Part shown: positions 12,517-26,353 of the stretch, piece by piece
How positions within the stretch are numbered: position 1 is the stretch's first letter
Layout of the letters: each line of letters opens with the position of its first letter
Origin: Brachionus rotundiformis
Taxonomy: Eukaryota; Rotifera; Eurotatoria; Ploima; Brachionidae
DNA: 64,000 nt
Direction: 5' to 3'
Assembly (NCBI GenBank): GCA_016802295.1
Contig: JAESIW010000162.1
Span: 906,213 to 970,212, forward strand
The notes under the pieces: generated by a model
What the model was told of the DNA's origin: nothing
What the model saw: only the letters and a program-made list of their open reading frames with translations
Databases searched by the model: none
Translations under genes and position numbers: made by a program

Positions 12517-13603
12517 TTTTGATGCAAAAAACTTTCTTAAAAAAAATTATATTTATGATTCAAGACTTTGATATACTATTTTAGAAAATTTTAAAAATGT
12601 TAATGATTCTTATAAATAAAAATCATTACCATTTCCACAACAACATGTAAAAATGCATTGTTGATTAAATTGAATTTAAGGTATGATATTTAAGAAAAAA
12701 ATTTGCATTAGATATATCGTCAAATAGAATTCGTGAAAATTTTTAGATTAATATTTGGAAATAAATTTTTAAAATGCTTGTTAAAGAACCTTATATAAAA
12801 ATGATCGTTCGATATCATAGCATAGTTAGACTTTTAGATACATTTAATACAATCATTAAATTATCTTTTTTAATGAAAAGAGAGCAAAGTCTAAAAATTG
12901 AGAGCTTTTGCTTAAAATGCATCGAAATTATAATACCAGAATATTAAAATAAATTTAGGGGGCTGAATGATTAGCATAATTAAAAGCCGTTGAGTTACAT
13001 AGTTCAATTCTTTTTTATTCTAATCTGAATTAAGACAAAGTTTTTACCAAAAAATGAATAAATTACATATCCAAACTGAATTATAATTTGTAAAAGTAAT
13101 TTTATTAATAATTCTGTTTTATCACGTTAATATTGAAGCAGACTTGCAATTGCAAACTAAAATACAATCGCTTACAGAGTTTCAAATTTTGAAATTATTC
13201 AAACATGTGCTTTTGATAAAATAAATAAATTTCTTTAATCAGCGATTTCAAGGATTATAAAAATTTCTCCTTCTTGAATCAATTGAAATATAGAGACCAT
13301 GTCTATCTTACAAGCTTGACTTGATCTTTAAAAGACATAGAGCTTTCTTACACGCTTTTCTCGCTCTATATTCAACTCATTGAAGACAGAAAACTTTAAG
13401 TTTCTATATGTCAAACACCCGTTTATTCACAATTTCTTTCATTATATAAACATTGAACTACAAAAAAAGCATTAATTTTGGTTTTATTTGGAGCAATCCG
13501 TTATTAGCTTAGAAGATAATTTGTAAGCGAGTCCATAATTTATCAAAGCTGAAAAGCATACAAGCAATTTTATACCATTTATTTAAATAAAAATTAACTC
13601 GAA
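12517..13603. other. Intergenic, divergent promoters
   Basis: Spacer between the 5' ends of ELOVL copy B (minus) and the coiled-coil gene (plus), so it must hold both promoters. The part 13130-13560 is less A/T-rich than its surroundings. I found no exon or RNA gene. Confidence 0.5.
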
Positions 13604-14315
13604 ATGGACGAAAATACAATTCAAATGATGAAATTATTTCAAGAAAATGTCAAAAAGGTTTTTATGATTAACAGAATCTTTTTTTTTAAGTTTTTTAAAT
13701 AAAATATATTTATGATTTCACTTTTAATAATAAATAAATATATTTTGCTGAAATTTTCAGCATGATATTTAAAATATTTGATTATTTTTTTATTAACAGG
13801 ATATTACCAACACAAACAGTGTTATCAAATTAGTTCAAGAAAAACTCAAAGACTGTGATATTAATTTGAATTTTTTGAAACAAATTTCGAAAGAACTAAA
13901 TATTGATTTTGCAAATATTGAATCAAAATTGAACGTTTTAGAATCAAATAATCATCCATCTGAGATCAGTCGAGAAAATTCATTACAAAGTTTAGCTGAC
14001 GCATTTACTGACTATTGCTTTAATGAAAGAATGAAAATTAAACTACCTCAAAATGGTAACGAAATGGAAGATTTAGAGAACTCTTACATAAATGTGACTA
14101 TTAATCAAGATGGCACTCTAAGAGAAGAAACTAATTGGGCAAAACGATCGTCAATTTCAAGTACTGGCTCAACCAACACAATTTCATGTGACGAGAGTTC
14201 GAATGATGGTGATTACGGAACAACACCTAGTCACGTGATTGATGACTATGCGGAGATGAATAATAACTTGATTAAAATGCTTTTACAAAATTCTAAATTA
14301 CCAAATGGTAATTAA
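13604..14315 (+). CDS. Unrecognised coiled-coil protein
   Basis: Two exons, 13604-13657 and 13800-14315, joined in phase across a 142-nt intron that starts GTTTTT; 189 residues. I do not recognise the family. Residues 1-70 look like a charged amphipathic helix or short coiled coil (EKLKDCDINLNFLKQ, SKELNIDFANIESKLNVLE). The middle is acidic, and about residues 125-160 are a Ser/Thr/Gly/Asp-rich probably disordered tract (RSSISSTGSTNTISCDESS). No signal peptide, membrane segment or zinc site. The start is the first ATG of an exon whose frame continues into exon 2; the alternative is a start within exon 2. Confidence 0.6.
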
Positions 14316-15245
14316 TTATAATTTAATTGTAAATAGTCAAAAAGTATTTTTGCATCATATTTTATACATAAGACAAAAAAACAAAAAAAAGTCATTTTTA
14401 TCCGAACATCTGATTTCATTAAATTTTTTTTCAGACATTTTTTACAATTTTTAAAATATTTTTTATAAGAACTAAAAAATTTAATTAAGTTGCTCTTCCA
14501 TTAAAATTTTGTACTTTTCTAAATTTCTTATATGACTTTTAAAAGCTGTCTATTCCATCTTAATAATACCATAATGCAGCTTTTTTTTTATTTTATAAGA
14601 TTATATAATAATCATAAAAAATTTAAAAAATAGATAGTTTTATAACTTTTTGATTTTTCTTCATTAGATATTTACCAAATAAAGCTTTTTTAAAAGATTT
14701 TAAAATATATATATTTATTTTAAAAGTTAAATTTTAAAGTTGTTGATTAGATAATTTAATTAATATAGAAACAGATATAAACTAGTTATTTAAATTTAAG
14801 TTTTTGCAATGTTAAAAATGATTATCCTTAAATTTTAAACTTTATAATATTAAATCAGAATTATTTTTTTAAATAACTGTAAATTTGATTTAAAAAAAAT
14901 AATGACAAAGCATGTCTTTTATTTCGTTAGTTTATTTACACAAAATAAACTTTTTTTAATAACAGTAAAAATAAAAAACTATATATTTGCATCAAAGAAA
15001 GTGACAAGAAATTAGATCTTGTTCATAAATCTAGATGCTTTATGTTTAAATTGTTTCATATTGTGCACACACATACTTGATCTTAAGTGCGACATAATTA
15101 TTTTTTAAGAATAGAACAAGAATTAAGCCCTGAAATTTCTGGATAAAATTCAATTTATCAACATATGACTCTTCTATCATAAATATAGAAATCCAAGATC
15201 TTATATTTTTTAGAAAATAAGTAAAATCAACAATTCAATTTCAAA
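14316..15245. other. Intergenic
   Basis: Very A/T-rich spacer between the coiled-coil gene and QDPR; nothing recognised. It should contain the QDPR promoter. Confidence 0.5.
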
Positions 15246-16022
15246 ATGTCTTCATCGTTTAAAAAAATCCTTGTTTACGGAGGAAACGGCGCCTTAGGGA
15301 ACCAATTAGTCAGTCATTTAAAAAAAAGAAATTATGTAAATTATCTTTGATTAAAATGAATCATAAATAATCCTATTTAAATAAAGTTGGTAGTTTGTGT
15401 GGACTTAAAAGAAAATCATGAAGCCAGTAAAAGCATAGTAGTTGATCCATCACTTACAATCATTGATCAGGAAAAAAAGATAGAAGAAGAATTGCAATCG
15501 TTTTTAAAAAATAATGAGAAACTGGATGCTATTTTAAACGTAGCCGGTGGATGGGCTGGTGGTAATAGCAGCTCAAATCAATTTTTAATAAATAGCGATC
15601 TAATGTGGAAACAAAGTGTATGGTCTTCTTTAATATCGGCTTCATTAGCTGCAAAATATTTGAGTGAAAATGGCGTATTAACTTTTCCTGGAGCAGCTGC
15701 AGCTCTAGACTCAGCACCTACTCCAGGTATGATTGGATATGGTATGGCTAAAGCAGCGATACATCAATTAACTAAAAGCTTAGCTGATTCAAAAGGAGGT
15801 TTACCGAATAACTCATTTGTTGCAGCCATCTTGCCAGTTACTTTAGATACACCAATGAATCGAAAATGGATGTCAAAAGCAGATTTTAGTTCATGGACTC
15901 CTTTAAGTTTCATTTCAGAGTTGTTTGAAAGATGGATAGAAAATCCTGATCAGAGACCTTCAAATGGCAGTCTTGTTAAACTAACTACTTTAAATGATGT
16001 TACTCAGCTATCATTTCATTAA
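15246..16022 (+). CDS. QDPR: Dihydropteridine reductase
   Basis: Two exons, 15246-15335 and 15387-16022; 241 residues against 244 in human. A short-chain dehydrogenase/reductase: the Rossmann dinucleotide motif VYGGNGALG sits at residues 10-18, followed by AILNVAGGWAGGNSS, DLMWKQSVWSSLISA, and the catalytic YGMAKAAIHQ (YxxxK). Family-specific blocks PVTLDTPMNRKWM and DFSSWTPLSF follow. QDPR reduces quinonoid dihydrobiopterin with NADH to regenerate tetrahydrobiopterin for aromatic amino acid hydroxylases, hence monoamine and pigment synthesis. The 51-nt intron falls just after the first beta-alpha unit. Confidence 0.97.
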
Positions 16023-16301
16023 GGTTCATTAAACTCTAAATTTATTAATTTTTTAAGCTTTAAAACTTTAGATATTTAAAATAAAATATGATTATAGATA
16101 AATAATTTCAATATTAATCTAATGCTAATGATAAAGCTGTATAATTTTTAAATTGTTCATTGCATTTCAAAATTTATTAAATTAAAATTAAATTAAAATA
16201 ATTAAATTTTTTAAAAATATATCAAAATAAATTTTTACTTTATTATTAGTTATTCACGATTAAAAAAATTTTAATTTAAACCTTATCCAAAATTTGTAAT
16301 T

Positions 16302-16988
16302 TCAAATAAAAGACCCATAATTAAACGCATTTTGATCATTTTTATCAACTAAAAAATTCAAATCATTCATTATTTCATTTAATTCCTTCATTTCTTCAAA
16401 TAAATCCATGCTTTCATATAGATAACCGAAAGAATCGCCTTCTTGATTAACAGAGAAATTAACTTTATTTTTGTCAAGTTCAACAATGCTTTCATCGATA
16501 AGGTTATTATATTCATTTGAGCTAAAAATACCATTGAGAATTTTTATTTTTTTGTCAATGTCTAAAATCAAATTATTTAAGCTATAGTTCGATTTTTTAT
16601 CAGAATTTTTTGAAATTATCGATTTTGCCTGATATTTGTCGTATTCATTTGATTTTAAAACACAGCATTTTTGAATCGGTTCATTTATCAACATCTTATT
16701 GTCTTTGTTTGGTTCATTTTCATTATAATTATTCTCTGAATTCTTTTTTTCTAACATCGCTTGGTTTTTGCAAATCTTTATAAATTCGTCTAGATCATCT
16801 TTTCTCTCTCTTAGAGAGTAATAATCGATTGTTTTGGTTAAAATTTCACCAATATTCAGAATACTCAACGCAATTTCTTTTTTGATATCTATTTTCATTT
16901 TCATTTCTGATGAATTATTTTTTGATTTTCTTTTGCTCATCTTAAAATTGGACTTTTGAAAAAAATCAAATATAACAAAGAAAATCAT
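16302..16988 (-). CDS. Unrecognised lysine/asparagine-rich protein, intronless
   Basis: One uninterrupted frame of 228 codons. I do not recognise the family. Two starts are possible: at 16988, giving a hydrophobic-aromatic N-terminus (MIFFVIFDFF), or at 16940, giving MSKRKSKNNSSEMKMKID, a basic stretch that could be a nuclear localisation signal; the second looks more like a real protein start. An amphipathic helix follows (KKEIALSILNIGEILTKTI), then an Asn/Lys/Ser-rich linker, and an acidic C-terminal region with helix-like LFEEMKELNEIMNDLNFL. No signal for enzymatic function. The gene is convergent with QDPR, 279 bp away. Confidence 0.5.
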   Translation of the reverse strand: MIFFVIFDFFQKSNFKMSKRKSKNNSSEMKMKIDIKKEIALSILNIGEILTKTIDYYSLRERKDDLDEFIKICKNQAMLEKKNSENNYNENEPNKDNKMLINEPIQKCCVLKSNEYDKYQAKSIISKNSDKKSNYSLNNLILDIDKKIKILNGIFSSNEYNNLIDESIVELDKNKVNFSVNQEGDSFGYLYESMDLFEEMKELNEIMNDLNFLVDKNDQNAFNYGSFI

Positions 16989-18552
16989 TAACTCGAAAAT
17001 TTTGGTTCTTAAAGTATTTATTTATTTACTGTCTAATAATACCTAATAATTTTTTAACAAAAATACTAAACTTAAGATCAAACGAATCAATTATATTTTA
17101 TTTTTTACTTTGGCTGAAATTTAAAAAATTAAAAAAATCATAATTATAGCCATATTTAATAAATTTTATTTTAAATTAAACAAAATAAATCTAAAAAATT
17201 AATAATAACTCTTACAAATAATTTTTTGAATATTATAAGAGCATATACCTTATATCTCTAAAAACTAGTCTGGAAAATAATTTTTTTAATAGATAAAAGC
17301 CTTAATCTCTAGATATTTGAAGAATGTAACTATCTTTTAAATTTGAATGAATCAAATATTTTGATTTTGATATTAAATTTTTTCTTTTATCATCAAACAA
17401 ATATTTTATATATAAAAAATTAAAGTTAATATTTTGATTAAATAAGATTATTCTTAATTAAAAATTCTATCAAAGAAATTACTATTTAAAGTTATTACCA
17501 AAATCATGATATAACAAAAAGTATTTAATATACAAATATAATTCGATAAAGCATAATTCAAAAAGAAAATCTCAAATTACAATTAATTAAGAACTGTCAA
17601 AAGGCTTTCAAAACATATGAATAACAATATATCAAGATCTAATCAGAATATAAGAATAAATATAATTTAAATTTGCAGCTTTTCAAATTTATTTCAAACT
17701 AAATAACGTTTTATAAATTCTTTTTAATAAAAAAATGTGTGATAAATCACAAGATATTATTTAACATCTATTTTATGTTTTTTTGGAAATTTTTTTCAAA
17801 TCATATTCATTAATACAGATGGCATTTTAGATAAGAAAAATCATCGACTTTAAAAATACTATTAAATATGGTAAGAAAAGACAAGAAATGACAAAATCAA
17901 TTGTCAAATTATCATTTCAATGTTGAAAATATATGTTTTGTATTTAAAAACAAGTAAAATAAACTATTTTTTGAATGGTGATTTTGAGTGTCAAAATCAA
18001 TTTTAAATGAATTAAATAATTTTCTTTATATTGAATAAAAATAAATAAATTGATAGATAAATTATTAAATTCGTATTATCAAAAATCTATATATTAAATT
18101 TCGAGTTTATGTAGTTATTTTATTATAAACTTTAAGATTTAATCCTTTGTTTTTTGAATAATTTGATAAAAATAAATAAAAAATTGAAGATGAATTTATT
18201 TAGTTTGTTCATTAAAAAACTCAATATGTTTCTTAAGAGGAGAATTTAATTAGTATGGATGAAACATAAAATATCAATAAAAACTCAACTAGTTTATGAA
18301 ACTTTTCAATTAATTAACGAAAAACTTTAAAACTAATACATTTATATGATTTTATTTAAATAATTATATAGAAAAGATTATTAACATTTAGTTTTAACTG
18401 TTATTAATTTTTTACATTTTTTAATGTAACTTTCGATGCGTAAAATAACAAAAAAATTTGATATTTTGTGATACAATAATTCTGTAGTATCACCGAGAAC
18501 TTTTAATTGACATAAAAAAAAAACATAAAAAAATTTTAATTGATCAATATTT
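16989..18552. other. Intergenic
   Basis: A/T-rich spacer upstream of the gene at 16302-16988 and downstream of the DUF7042-type gene; no coding exon or structured repeat recognised. Confidence 0.5.
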
Positions 18553-20686
18553 TTAATTCTTAATTAAATAAAAAAAAATAAATAAATAGAACAATAATAA
18601 ATTGGTAAAATTAAATTTTAATTTTGATTTCGAATTTTTAATATAACTTTTAATAAAGGACTTAAATTGGGACAACTCATTTTGACAACTATCAATATAA
18701 ACGAATTCATAATTTACATGCGAATTTGATTCTTTATCATAATTACAATTTGAATCGATTTGAAGCAATTTTAATTTTTTTTCATCTTGTGAGAATGACC
18801 ATATTGAGCAAAGAATTTCATTAGACATAGTTCGGCTGATTATTATATTTTTACCGTCTTGAGTCCAATAAGCAAGACACACTAAATTAATTTCACTTTC
18901 TAATTGAGTAAAAGAAGCAGTTGATGTTTTTAAAATGGAATTGTGTGAAATATATTTTTCTCTTTTGTATTGTTGATTGTTTGGGTAACAAAGTTTTGTT
19001 CTTAGAGAATATTGTTCAGAGCTTTGGCATCCAACTTGGAGAGTTTGGGATTGTGTTAAAAATTTACATTCCTCCATGTTTATATTTTCATAATCTTTGT
19101 ACGTAATGATAGATCTTTGATTGGCCATCTTAGAATTAATTCTTAGATATTTTCCACTTTTTAATGGACACTTAACCCCATAGTTTGTATCAACTTAAAA
19201 ATAAATATTTCAGAATTTTTCATCTATAATTTTATGCTTACCATAAGCGAAATCATTCATCTCATAATTTTCATTTGAACAATCTATGATACTATTATTG
19301 TTTAATTTACTAAATTTGATCTCTACAACATAATCGGATTTACTACTTATTGTTACACACTGAAATCCGCTAACGCTATAAATTAATTTTTAAATTTTTA
19401 AATTATTAATCAATACACTAATTTTACCATCCATTTAATGATTTCACTACAGCTTGGAAGTAATTTGGCTTTCTTGATTTGAGATGCCAGCATGAATGCT
19501 TATTCATTACCAGTGAATTTTTATCTTGAGTTATTATTAAAGAATCAAGATGATAATTCAGACCATACGATTTAATTTGCTTTAAGTCGTGCCATTTTTT
19601 ATTTAACCATCTTGGAAATTTGCACTTTACATTGTAATTTGAACCTTGATTCGATCTTTGTTCTCTGGTAACATTTGAATTAGTCTTAATCAACGTATTT
19701 TCTGAATCATAGATCTTTTTAAATTTAAAGCTTAATTGATCATCTATTATATTATCAATATTTCGACAAAATTCATCTTGCGATATTAAAACTTGAAGGA
19801 TATCTTTAGCTTTATGGCTTCTATTTTTAATTAAATCAATAAAATTTTGGTTTCTTAAAGTTCGACTTGATTGAGTTGATTCCATATAGGCCAAACATTT
19901 ATATATTGGTTTTTGATTTTTTCTTTCAACTCTTCCTATTAAATAATTGGTATTTCCTTCTGACCAATGAGCTATACAATTAATTACATAATCTAAAATT
20001 AAAAATGTAAGTCTATTTATTGAAATATTTTTTATTTTATTACTAGGCATGCTTGTGCATCTTCCAAAATTAAGCTTAAGCATCGATTGATCAGCACATT
20101 GTGTTATAGCAGAGTTTTTATCTTCACATTTTTTTGGAAAGCTTTGAAAAAGACCATCATTATTTTTTGTACTTTGAATTGCATAAAGTCCTTCTAATGG
20201 ACACTTTTCTGGAAGAGAATTATCCCTGTAAATGGTGAATAACTCGGACTCAGGTGATAAATTTTGACAATTAAAATCAAAATCTTTCTGTTCTGAACAA
20301 TAACTTGTTCTATATTGAATAACATTAATGTGTTTCTGCATTATAAAAATACATCTGTAGCATTCATCTCTATAAATATTTTAAATATTCTATTATTATT
20401 CGAATTTTAAAATAGACAATTATACTTTTCAAAAAATAAAAATTTGTCCTGTTTATGTTCGATACAAATTCCTCGATTCATAAAATTAGTTTTGTTTATT
20501 TTTAATAAATCGATTTCGTTTGATTGATACCACATACCATTCCATTGATTCGGAAGATGACACCGCGAAGTAACTTAAAATTTTAATTTCATAGAATATT
20601 TAAAGAAATCAATTACAAAATTTAAAATTACCTTTGTTAAATAATAATAATAAAAATGTAATAAGATATGAGGTAAAAGATTCCAT
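18553..20686 (-). CDS. Secreted cysteine-rich protein of the invertebrate DUF7042/7043/7044/7045 type
   Basis: Five exons: 20632-20686, 20426-20573, 19428-20369, 19242-19375, 18553-19193; 639 residues. Starts with a signal peptide (MESFTSYLITFLLLFNK). The next block has the layout I associate with DUF7044: CHLPNQWNGMWYQS, GICIEHKQDKFLFF, then DECYRC and IQYRTSYC. Further on are NVKCKFPRWLNKKWHDL and GCVSGFQCVTI, the C-x-FP-W and G-x-xC patterns of the companion domains, and a CPLKSGKY segment. The C-terminus is a hydrophobic run (NLLLFYLFIFFYLI) ending KN, compatible with a GPI signal or a membrane anchor with almost no cytoplasmic tail. The molecular function of this family is unknown. The assignment rests on remembered motif layout, not a search. 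Confidence 0.72.
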
Positions 20687-23600
20687 TTTCGGAATAAATT
20701 TTTATTATCTTATGACGCTTAAGTTTTCATTTAAATTTTAATCTGTAAATCAAATTTGATATAAGTTTATTTTAATCATCATCAATGTTTTTTCCTTTAT
20801 AAAAAACTCAATTCAAATATAAAATGATTTTTTTATCCAAAAGCTACAAGTGAAAAAAATTGAATACTTAAAATCCTGACCTTGAAATGCGGTATAACTT
20901 TTACTGATATATTTGACTCTGAAAATTTTAATTTACTTTTAATTGAAAAAAGCCGTCAAATTAGCTCTCAAAATGTCCACTTAATGTGACTATATTTTAA
21001 AAATGAATCGAATATAAACCAAAATATAGTAAGTAATGAAAATATTCATCCATTTTAACGGCTAGCTTAAAATTCGAGAATAATTCAGCTATTAAAGGAT
21101 TTATGCTTGATTTAAGATAGATTACTAGGGTTTTTAACTATTAAGAGATTAAAAATGCTTTTTGTTGGATACCTTGTTTTTAAAAGAATGAAATTACAAT
21201 TTTAGGAAAATATTGATTTGAAAGCTATAAACGGAAAGCCACTATCCGAATATGATTGATCGATAAGACTGACAAGTTCGAAACATTATCAACCACGCTC
21301 TAAATGCTTTTCTCTTAATCAATCTTAAATTCTCATATTAAAGTTTATGATTTTAAGATTCTCCCAAGTCAACTTATTTTATTTTGATTTGTTTAAACAG
21401 CAATTAAGAAAATCATTTGTCATAAGAAGAAAACATCTAACTGTTTGCCTTATTTGGTTTATAAATAAGCAAAAATTGTTTAATAAAATCGTCTAAGTTT
21501 TTTATTTATAATCGTATAAACAAATAAAGGTGCTAATACAATATGAACTTTACTGTTCATGAAAGTTCGTTTATGCTTGACTAAGCAACTTTAAGTTACA
21601 AACAATAAAACCTTATTTATTAAAATATCTACTGTTAGTTAGAATACAAACTCTTCGCTGGCTTTCAGATATTCTGTTGTAAATAAATTTTATAATTAAT
21701 TAATAAGCGAACTGCGGATTTTAGTAAATAAAAATATATGCGCTTTGTTCTTTAAAAATGTTTACCCATTGTCATTTAAAAATTGTTGATCTTAACAATT
21801 TGTTTTAATATCTTTGACTTTTCGATCGTAATAAACTACCACAAGCTGATTGACACTTTTTGAAGTAACAACTCTTATAATTCATCCATAAAAAATTAAA
21901 TATTTAACCAATAGTCTGAACATATGCTTTGTTTTGTAAATAGAATCGTTTTTTTTTATATTAAGATTTAATTTTAAATAAATGAATAAAATTTTGAAAA
22001 TTACTAATCATTATTACCTAAAAAGATTATACCCTATGATTGCGAATTATGAATATTGATTTAGCCGATGAATCGATCGATTGACAGTTAATTATATTTT
22101 TATCGTTAATATCCATTAAAGCATAATTATACTTTCATTTTTTAGTTGCAAGCACAAATAAAAAAAACAACTCACTAATCATTGCTCAAGAATATTTAAC
22201 TAATTTGCTTTAGCTAAAATCCTATTTAGTTAGATCTGATTAAATTTAGTTACAGTAGTTATTGATCGATATCAAATATACTACCGACTAATCTTAGTTT
22301 TTTAGATCTTATAATCTTGAAGGAAAAACCGATTTTAGTGACCCCTGTGAATTTTACACCTTTAAATTTATGATATACGGTCAAAATAAAATAATTTAGC
22401 AATAAAAATACAGATGTGAAACTTTTTAAAGATAGCTTTTCTAATATGATATTTGATTTATTAGTTTTTTATATTTAAAGAATACTATTAAATACTTCTT
22501 TATTCACTAAGTATTCACAATTTGATAACATTTTAAATGAAATTTATTCTTTTTAAAAGGAAAAATGTTTTAAAAGTAAAAATATACATTTTTCCTTTTA
22601 AGAACCTATTTATCAACAAAGAACTTAATAATATAATAACTTATTGATTCTTAAGGTTTAATTGATATCTTTTATTTTAAAAGCAATGCCGTAATCAAAA
22701 AATTATCATACTTTTAACTAATATTGTATTACTTATTTTTACTATAAATGATTTAAGACAATAGAGTAATAATTTTTTTCTTGAACATGGACATTTTGAT
22801 AATTTTGTTATTTCTTTTAATTGAAAAACTATTTTAACGAATTCCGTTTTAGTATGTGCCATGTTGAATAAAAGTTAAGATTTAGATAAATATTTTTTTT
22901 CCATGCTAACTCCTTGTAAGTAACTAATTTATCAATCACGTTCATCGATTTATTTGTTTGATTCAATCGTGATTGTCTTCAAATAAGGAAGTAAATATTA
23001 AGCTTTCGGCTTTTTCAATGCTTTTCATAAGTTCATTATTTCTTAATAAAAAAATTGATAGCCGATAAGTTTTTCTTTATTTTCAGCGTGTCGTTACTAT
23101 TTTGTTACTACATTAGATATAAAGTATTGAATTTGAATGAAATAAATAAAAAAGCGATATAATTCAGCACGTATAAATTAAAATCGTGACTAAATGTTAT
23201 TTTGCTTAAAAATAGGAGGAATTGAAAATATAAGTAGTATTTTGTGACAAAACCTAACAATTTCTGATTGATTTTCTTACAAAATTTACAAAAATACTAT
23301 CAAAAGCGATTTTTGTTTATAGAACTTAAAAAGTGGTTATGAAAATATAATTAAACTTGTATTTAATAAGTACGATCTCATGAATGTTAGATTACAATTA
23401 TCTTAATTGAAAAAAATTTGTTGTTTTTTTATCTAATATATTCTTGTTACTTCCAAATTATCTTTTTACTCATTCATAGAACAATTTTAAGGATAATTAC
23501 AAATTCAATAATGAATCCTATGTTATCTAACTAAATCAAAATTTAAAATTCTCAAAAAAAGGAAAATTCTTTAATACAAAATAATAATTTGAAAAGCACA

Positions 23601-26353
23601 ATACTTGGAAATAAATCTCTGATAAACTAAATCCAAACCTTTTTAATTACATTAGAAAAAACTATGAAAACCGAAAACTTTTCAGTTGGGATGATCGAAA
23701 AATCAAAACACATCTTTTAACTTTAATTTCAAGAAAATTTTATCCAGTTAAAGATAAGGAAATTTTTTTCAAGAAATTAAGTTTCGAATTTGTTGAATTA
23801 ATTAAGAATCGTTTTTTATGTTTCCTCTAAAAGATAACTTATCAGCGGTTTAACATTAAACAAGTCTTAAGAATATATCAAAAATGTTCAATTTTAATTA
23901 AGAATAATTCACAACCAAATTTTTAAAGTTTCTGTTTAGTTGAGCGTAAAAGGAAAAAAATAAACAAGCACTAGACTAAAATAACTCTAAGTCAAGTTTC
24001 TTTTTAATAATTACAAAAAGTTATATTTTTTTAATTTTGTTGGTTGAAGTCAAACAATTGTTGGCAATTGAAAAAATATGAAATAAGTAACTATGGTTTT
24101 TTCGATTAAAAAATGACCAGTTTTATTTAATAAATAAAAATTTTTAATTAAGAAAAATTAAATTAAATCTAAAAATTTTCAAAAATAGAATTGTGTTTTT
24201 CCTTCTATCGTACTACAGACCAAGTATCTTTACATCATTATCCTAATTATTCATTCTATTTATAGCTATAGTAATTAACCAAATTATAAATAACAAAACA
24301 CCTACATGATTTAATCAAAAATTTACAAAAAGAACAAAAAATTATATTTATTTTGTCATTTTGGTGTTTTAAATTAATATTTGAATTAACAAGATATTTT
24401 TTAATATCTTATACCGTATTTAATTCGAACTAATTTTAAAATCATTTTCACAATCCAGACAAACCAGAAAATATCGATTTTTAACGAAAAAATTTACCCT
24501 CACAAAAATTTTAAGAATAAATCTATTCTATTTTAAGAGATCATTTGAAAAAAAGATATTAATTTATTTTATTCTTTGTTCTAATTAATTTCAATAAATT
24601 TACTACATTATTTTGTTTGAATGATATTCTTAAAAAAAAAACAAAATAGAATTTGAGCTATTAACACAATAAACATCTTTTATTTATCTTATTTATTAAG
24701 TCAAAACAAATTTAAAACTCGATGTCTGAAATGCTGTTTTTGGTTATGATTCATAAATGTCATAGAAAATACGGTTGACTGACAAAATAAATAGCATATG
24801 GATATAGTTGCAACCACTATAGTAGATTTGACTGCTGTTTCCTACATAGATATATTTATGATTAAAAATTCATCTTTAGAACAAATGTTGGCTTACAAAA
24901 ATTGAAAATAAAAAACTCTTGAAATCAAAAGAATGAGATCAATGAATCGATATTAAAGACAATTAGACAAAAATTGCTTCCAAATTAAATTTTCCTGCTT
25001 GATGAAATTATTTGGCTTAATCGTCCAATTCATTTTGTGGTTTTATATATAATTTTTATTGAATTCGATAACAGAAGAAACATAACATAAACGAATAAGC
25101 ATTCAATTGACATAAAATGAAACTCAAAAATGGTCACAAATTTATTAAAATGTAAAATAAAAGATTAAATTTTAATTAGTTGAAAAAATATAAACCAATT
25201 TTAAAAATTAAAAAAAATAAATTCTAGATGAGATTATTCTTTAAATGATTAAGTATCAATCTAGATTAAATTCATTTGAAATTTGAAAATTTAAAATACA
25301 CAAATTGTTTCAAACAGATTTGAAATAATTTAAAATTTGAATCGATTGCTTCATTCTATTTATCTCTTTGATTTTAAGCTTATCAATAATGTTATCTTTT
25401 TTTAAATATTTTTATTGCCCACTTAAAAGTTAGTACAAAATGCTACTTAATAAATCAAATCTTTTTGCGAAAGACAAAAAAATTATTTGATGTCTCTTGA
25501 ACCAGAGTTTTATGATTTAAATTGTATCTTTATCTTTAATCAAATTCTAATTAATAAAATTTTTGAAACCAAATGAGTTCTTTTTACTAAATTGTTGTGT
25601 AAAATTATATTTAAGTTTAAAAAGTTTTTTTAAAAGCACTATAATATAAAATCATATTAAGGTATCAAATAAAGACTATTACTTTTTAAATGAAATTTTT
25701 CGCTTTGTTGTAAGCGAAGTATTTTTCCTTTATATAATAATCCCATCTGAATTATTTTTTGATCAGTCTTTGTCATTCGATTTAATTTTGAAAATTTTTT
25801 AGTATTCTTTTTTAAAAACTAATTTTTCATATTTATTTATAAATAAACCTAATTAAAATACCGTTTATAAGTCAAAATATTTCATGCAGAAGACTATTTT
25901 TATAATTAATTTTTTATTATTTTATTTTCATTATCTAGGACATTTATAATTTTTTAATGATAAATCCTGGTTGGAGAAAACAGCATGTATTCAAAATAAG
26001 CAAAATTAATAAATAATTGAAATACCTCAAAATTTTTTATAAGCATTTTTGATTATTTTAATTCAAAAAGGAATATTTAATTAGTAAAAATTTTAATTTA
26101 GTAACACACAACAAAAAATTAATTAAAGATCAGATTAGTATAATTTATCACTTTGACCGTATATCACAATTTCTTTTTTAAAAAAATACTATTTTTTTAA
26201 ATTGGGTAAAATACTCTATAAAATGATTTTATTTCAAATTTAAATAATAAAAATAAATGAAGTTATAAATAAAACTATAATTTATATTTTCCTATATTTT
26301 TACAATAATAAATATATTTGTTTCTGATGCAAGTTAATTTTGTTAATTCATTA
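20687..26353. other. Long gene-free region
   Basis: About 5.7 kb with no open frame above 60 codons and no exon pattern I could join. It lies upstream of the DUF7042-type gene and downstream of CNOT11, so only one promoter is needed. It is unusually long for this otherwise gene-dense window. One perfect 16-bp inverted repeat occurs at 22553-22601. No tRNA or known microRNA was noticed. Confidence 0.5.
22553..22601. repeat. Short perfect inverted repeat (hairpin)
   Basis: Arms TTAAAAGGAAAAATGT at 22553-22568 and its exact complement ACATTTTTCCTTTTAA at 22586-22601, with a 17-nt A/T loop. It lies in the gene-free block. A chance origin is possible because the arms are A/T-rich. Confidence 0.6.

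Noticed and set aside
12950..13030. Possible tRNA gene (TTCAATTC box-B-like stretch)
   Set aside because: No acceptor stem pairing and no matching A box at the right distance.
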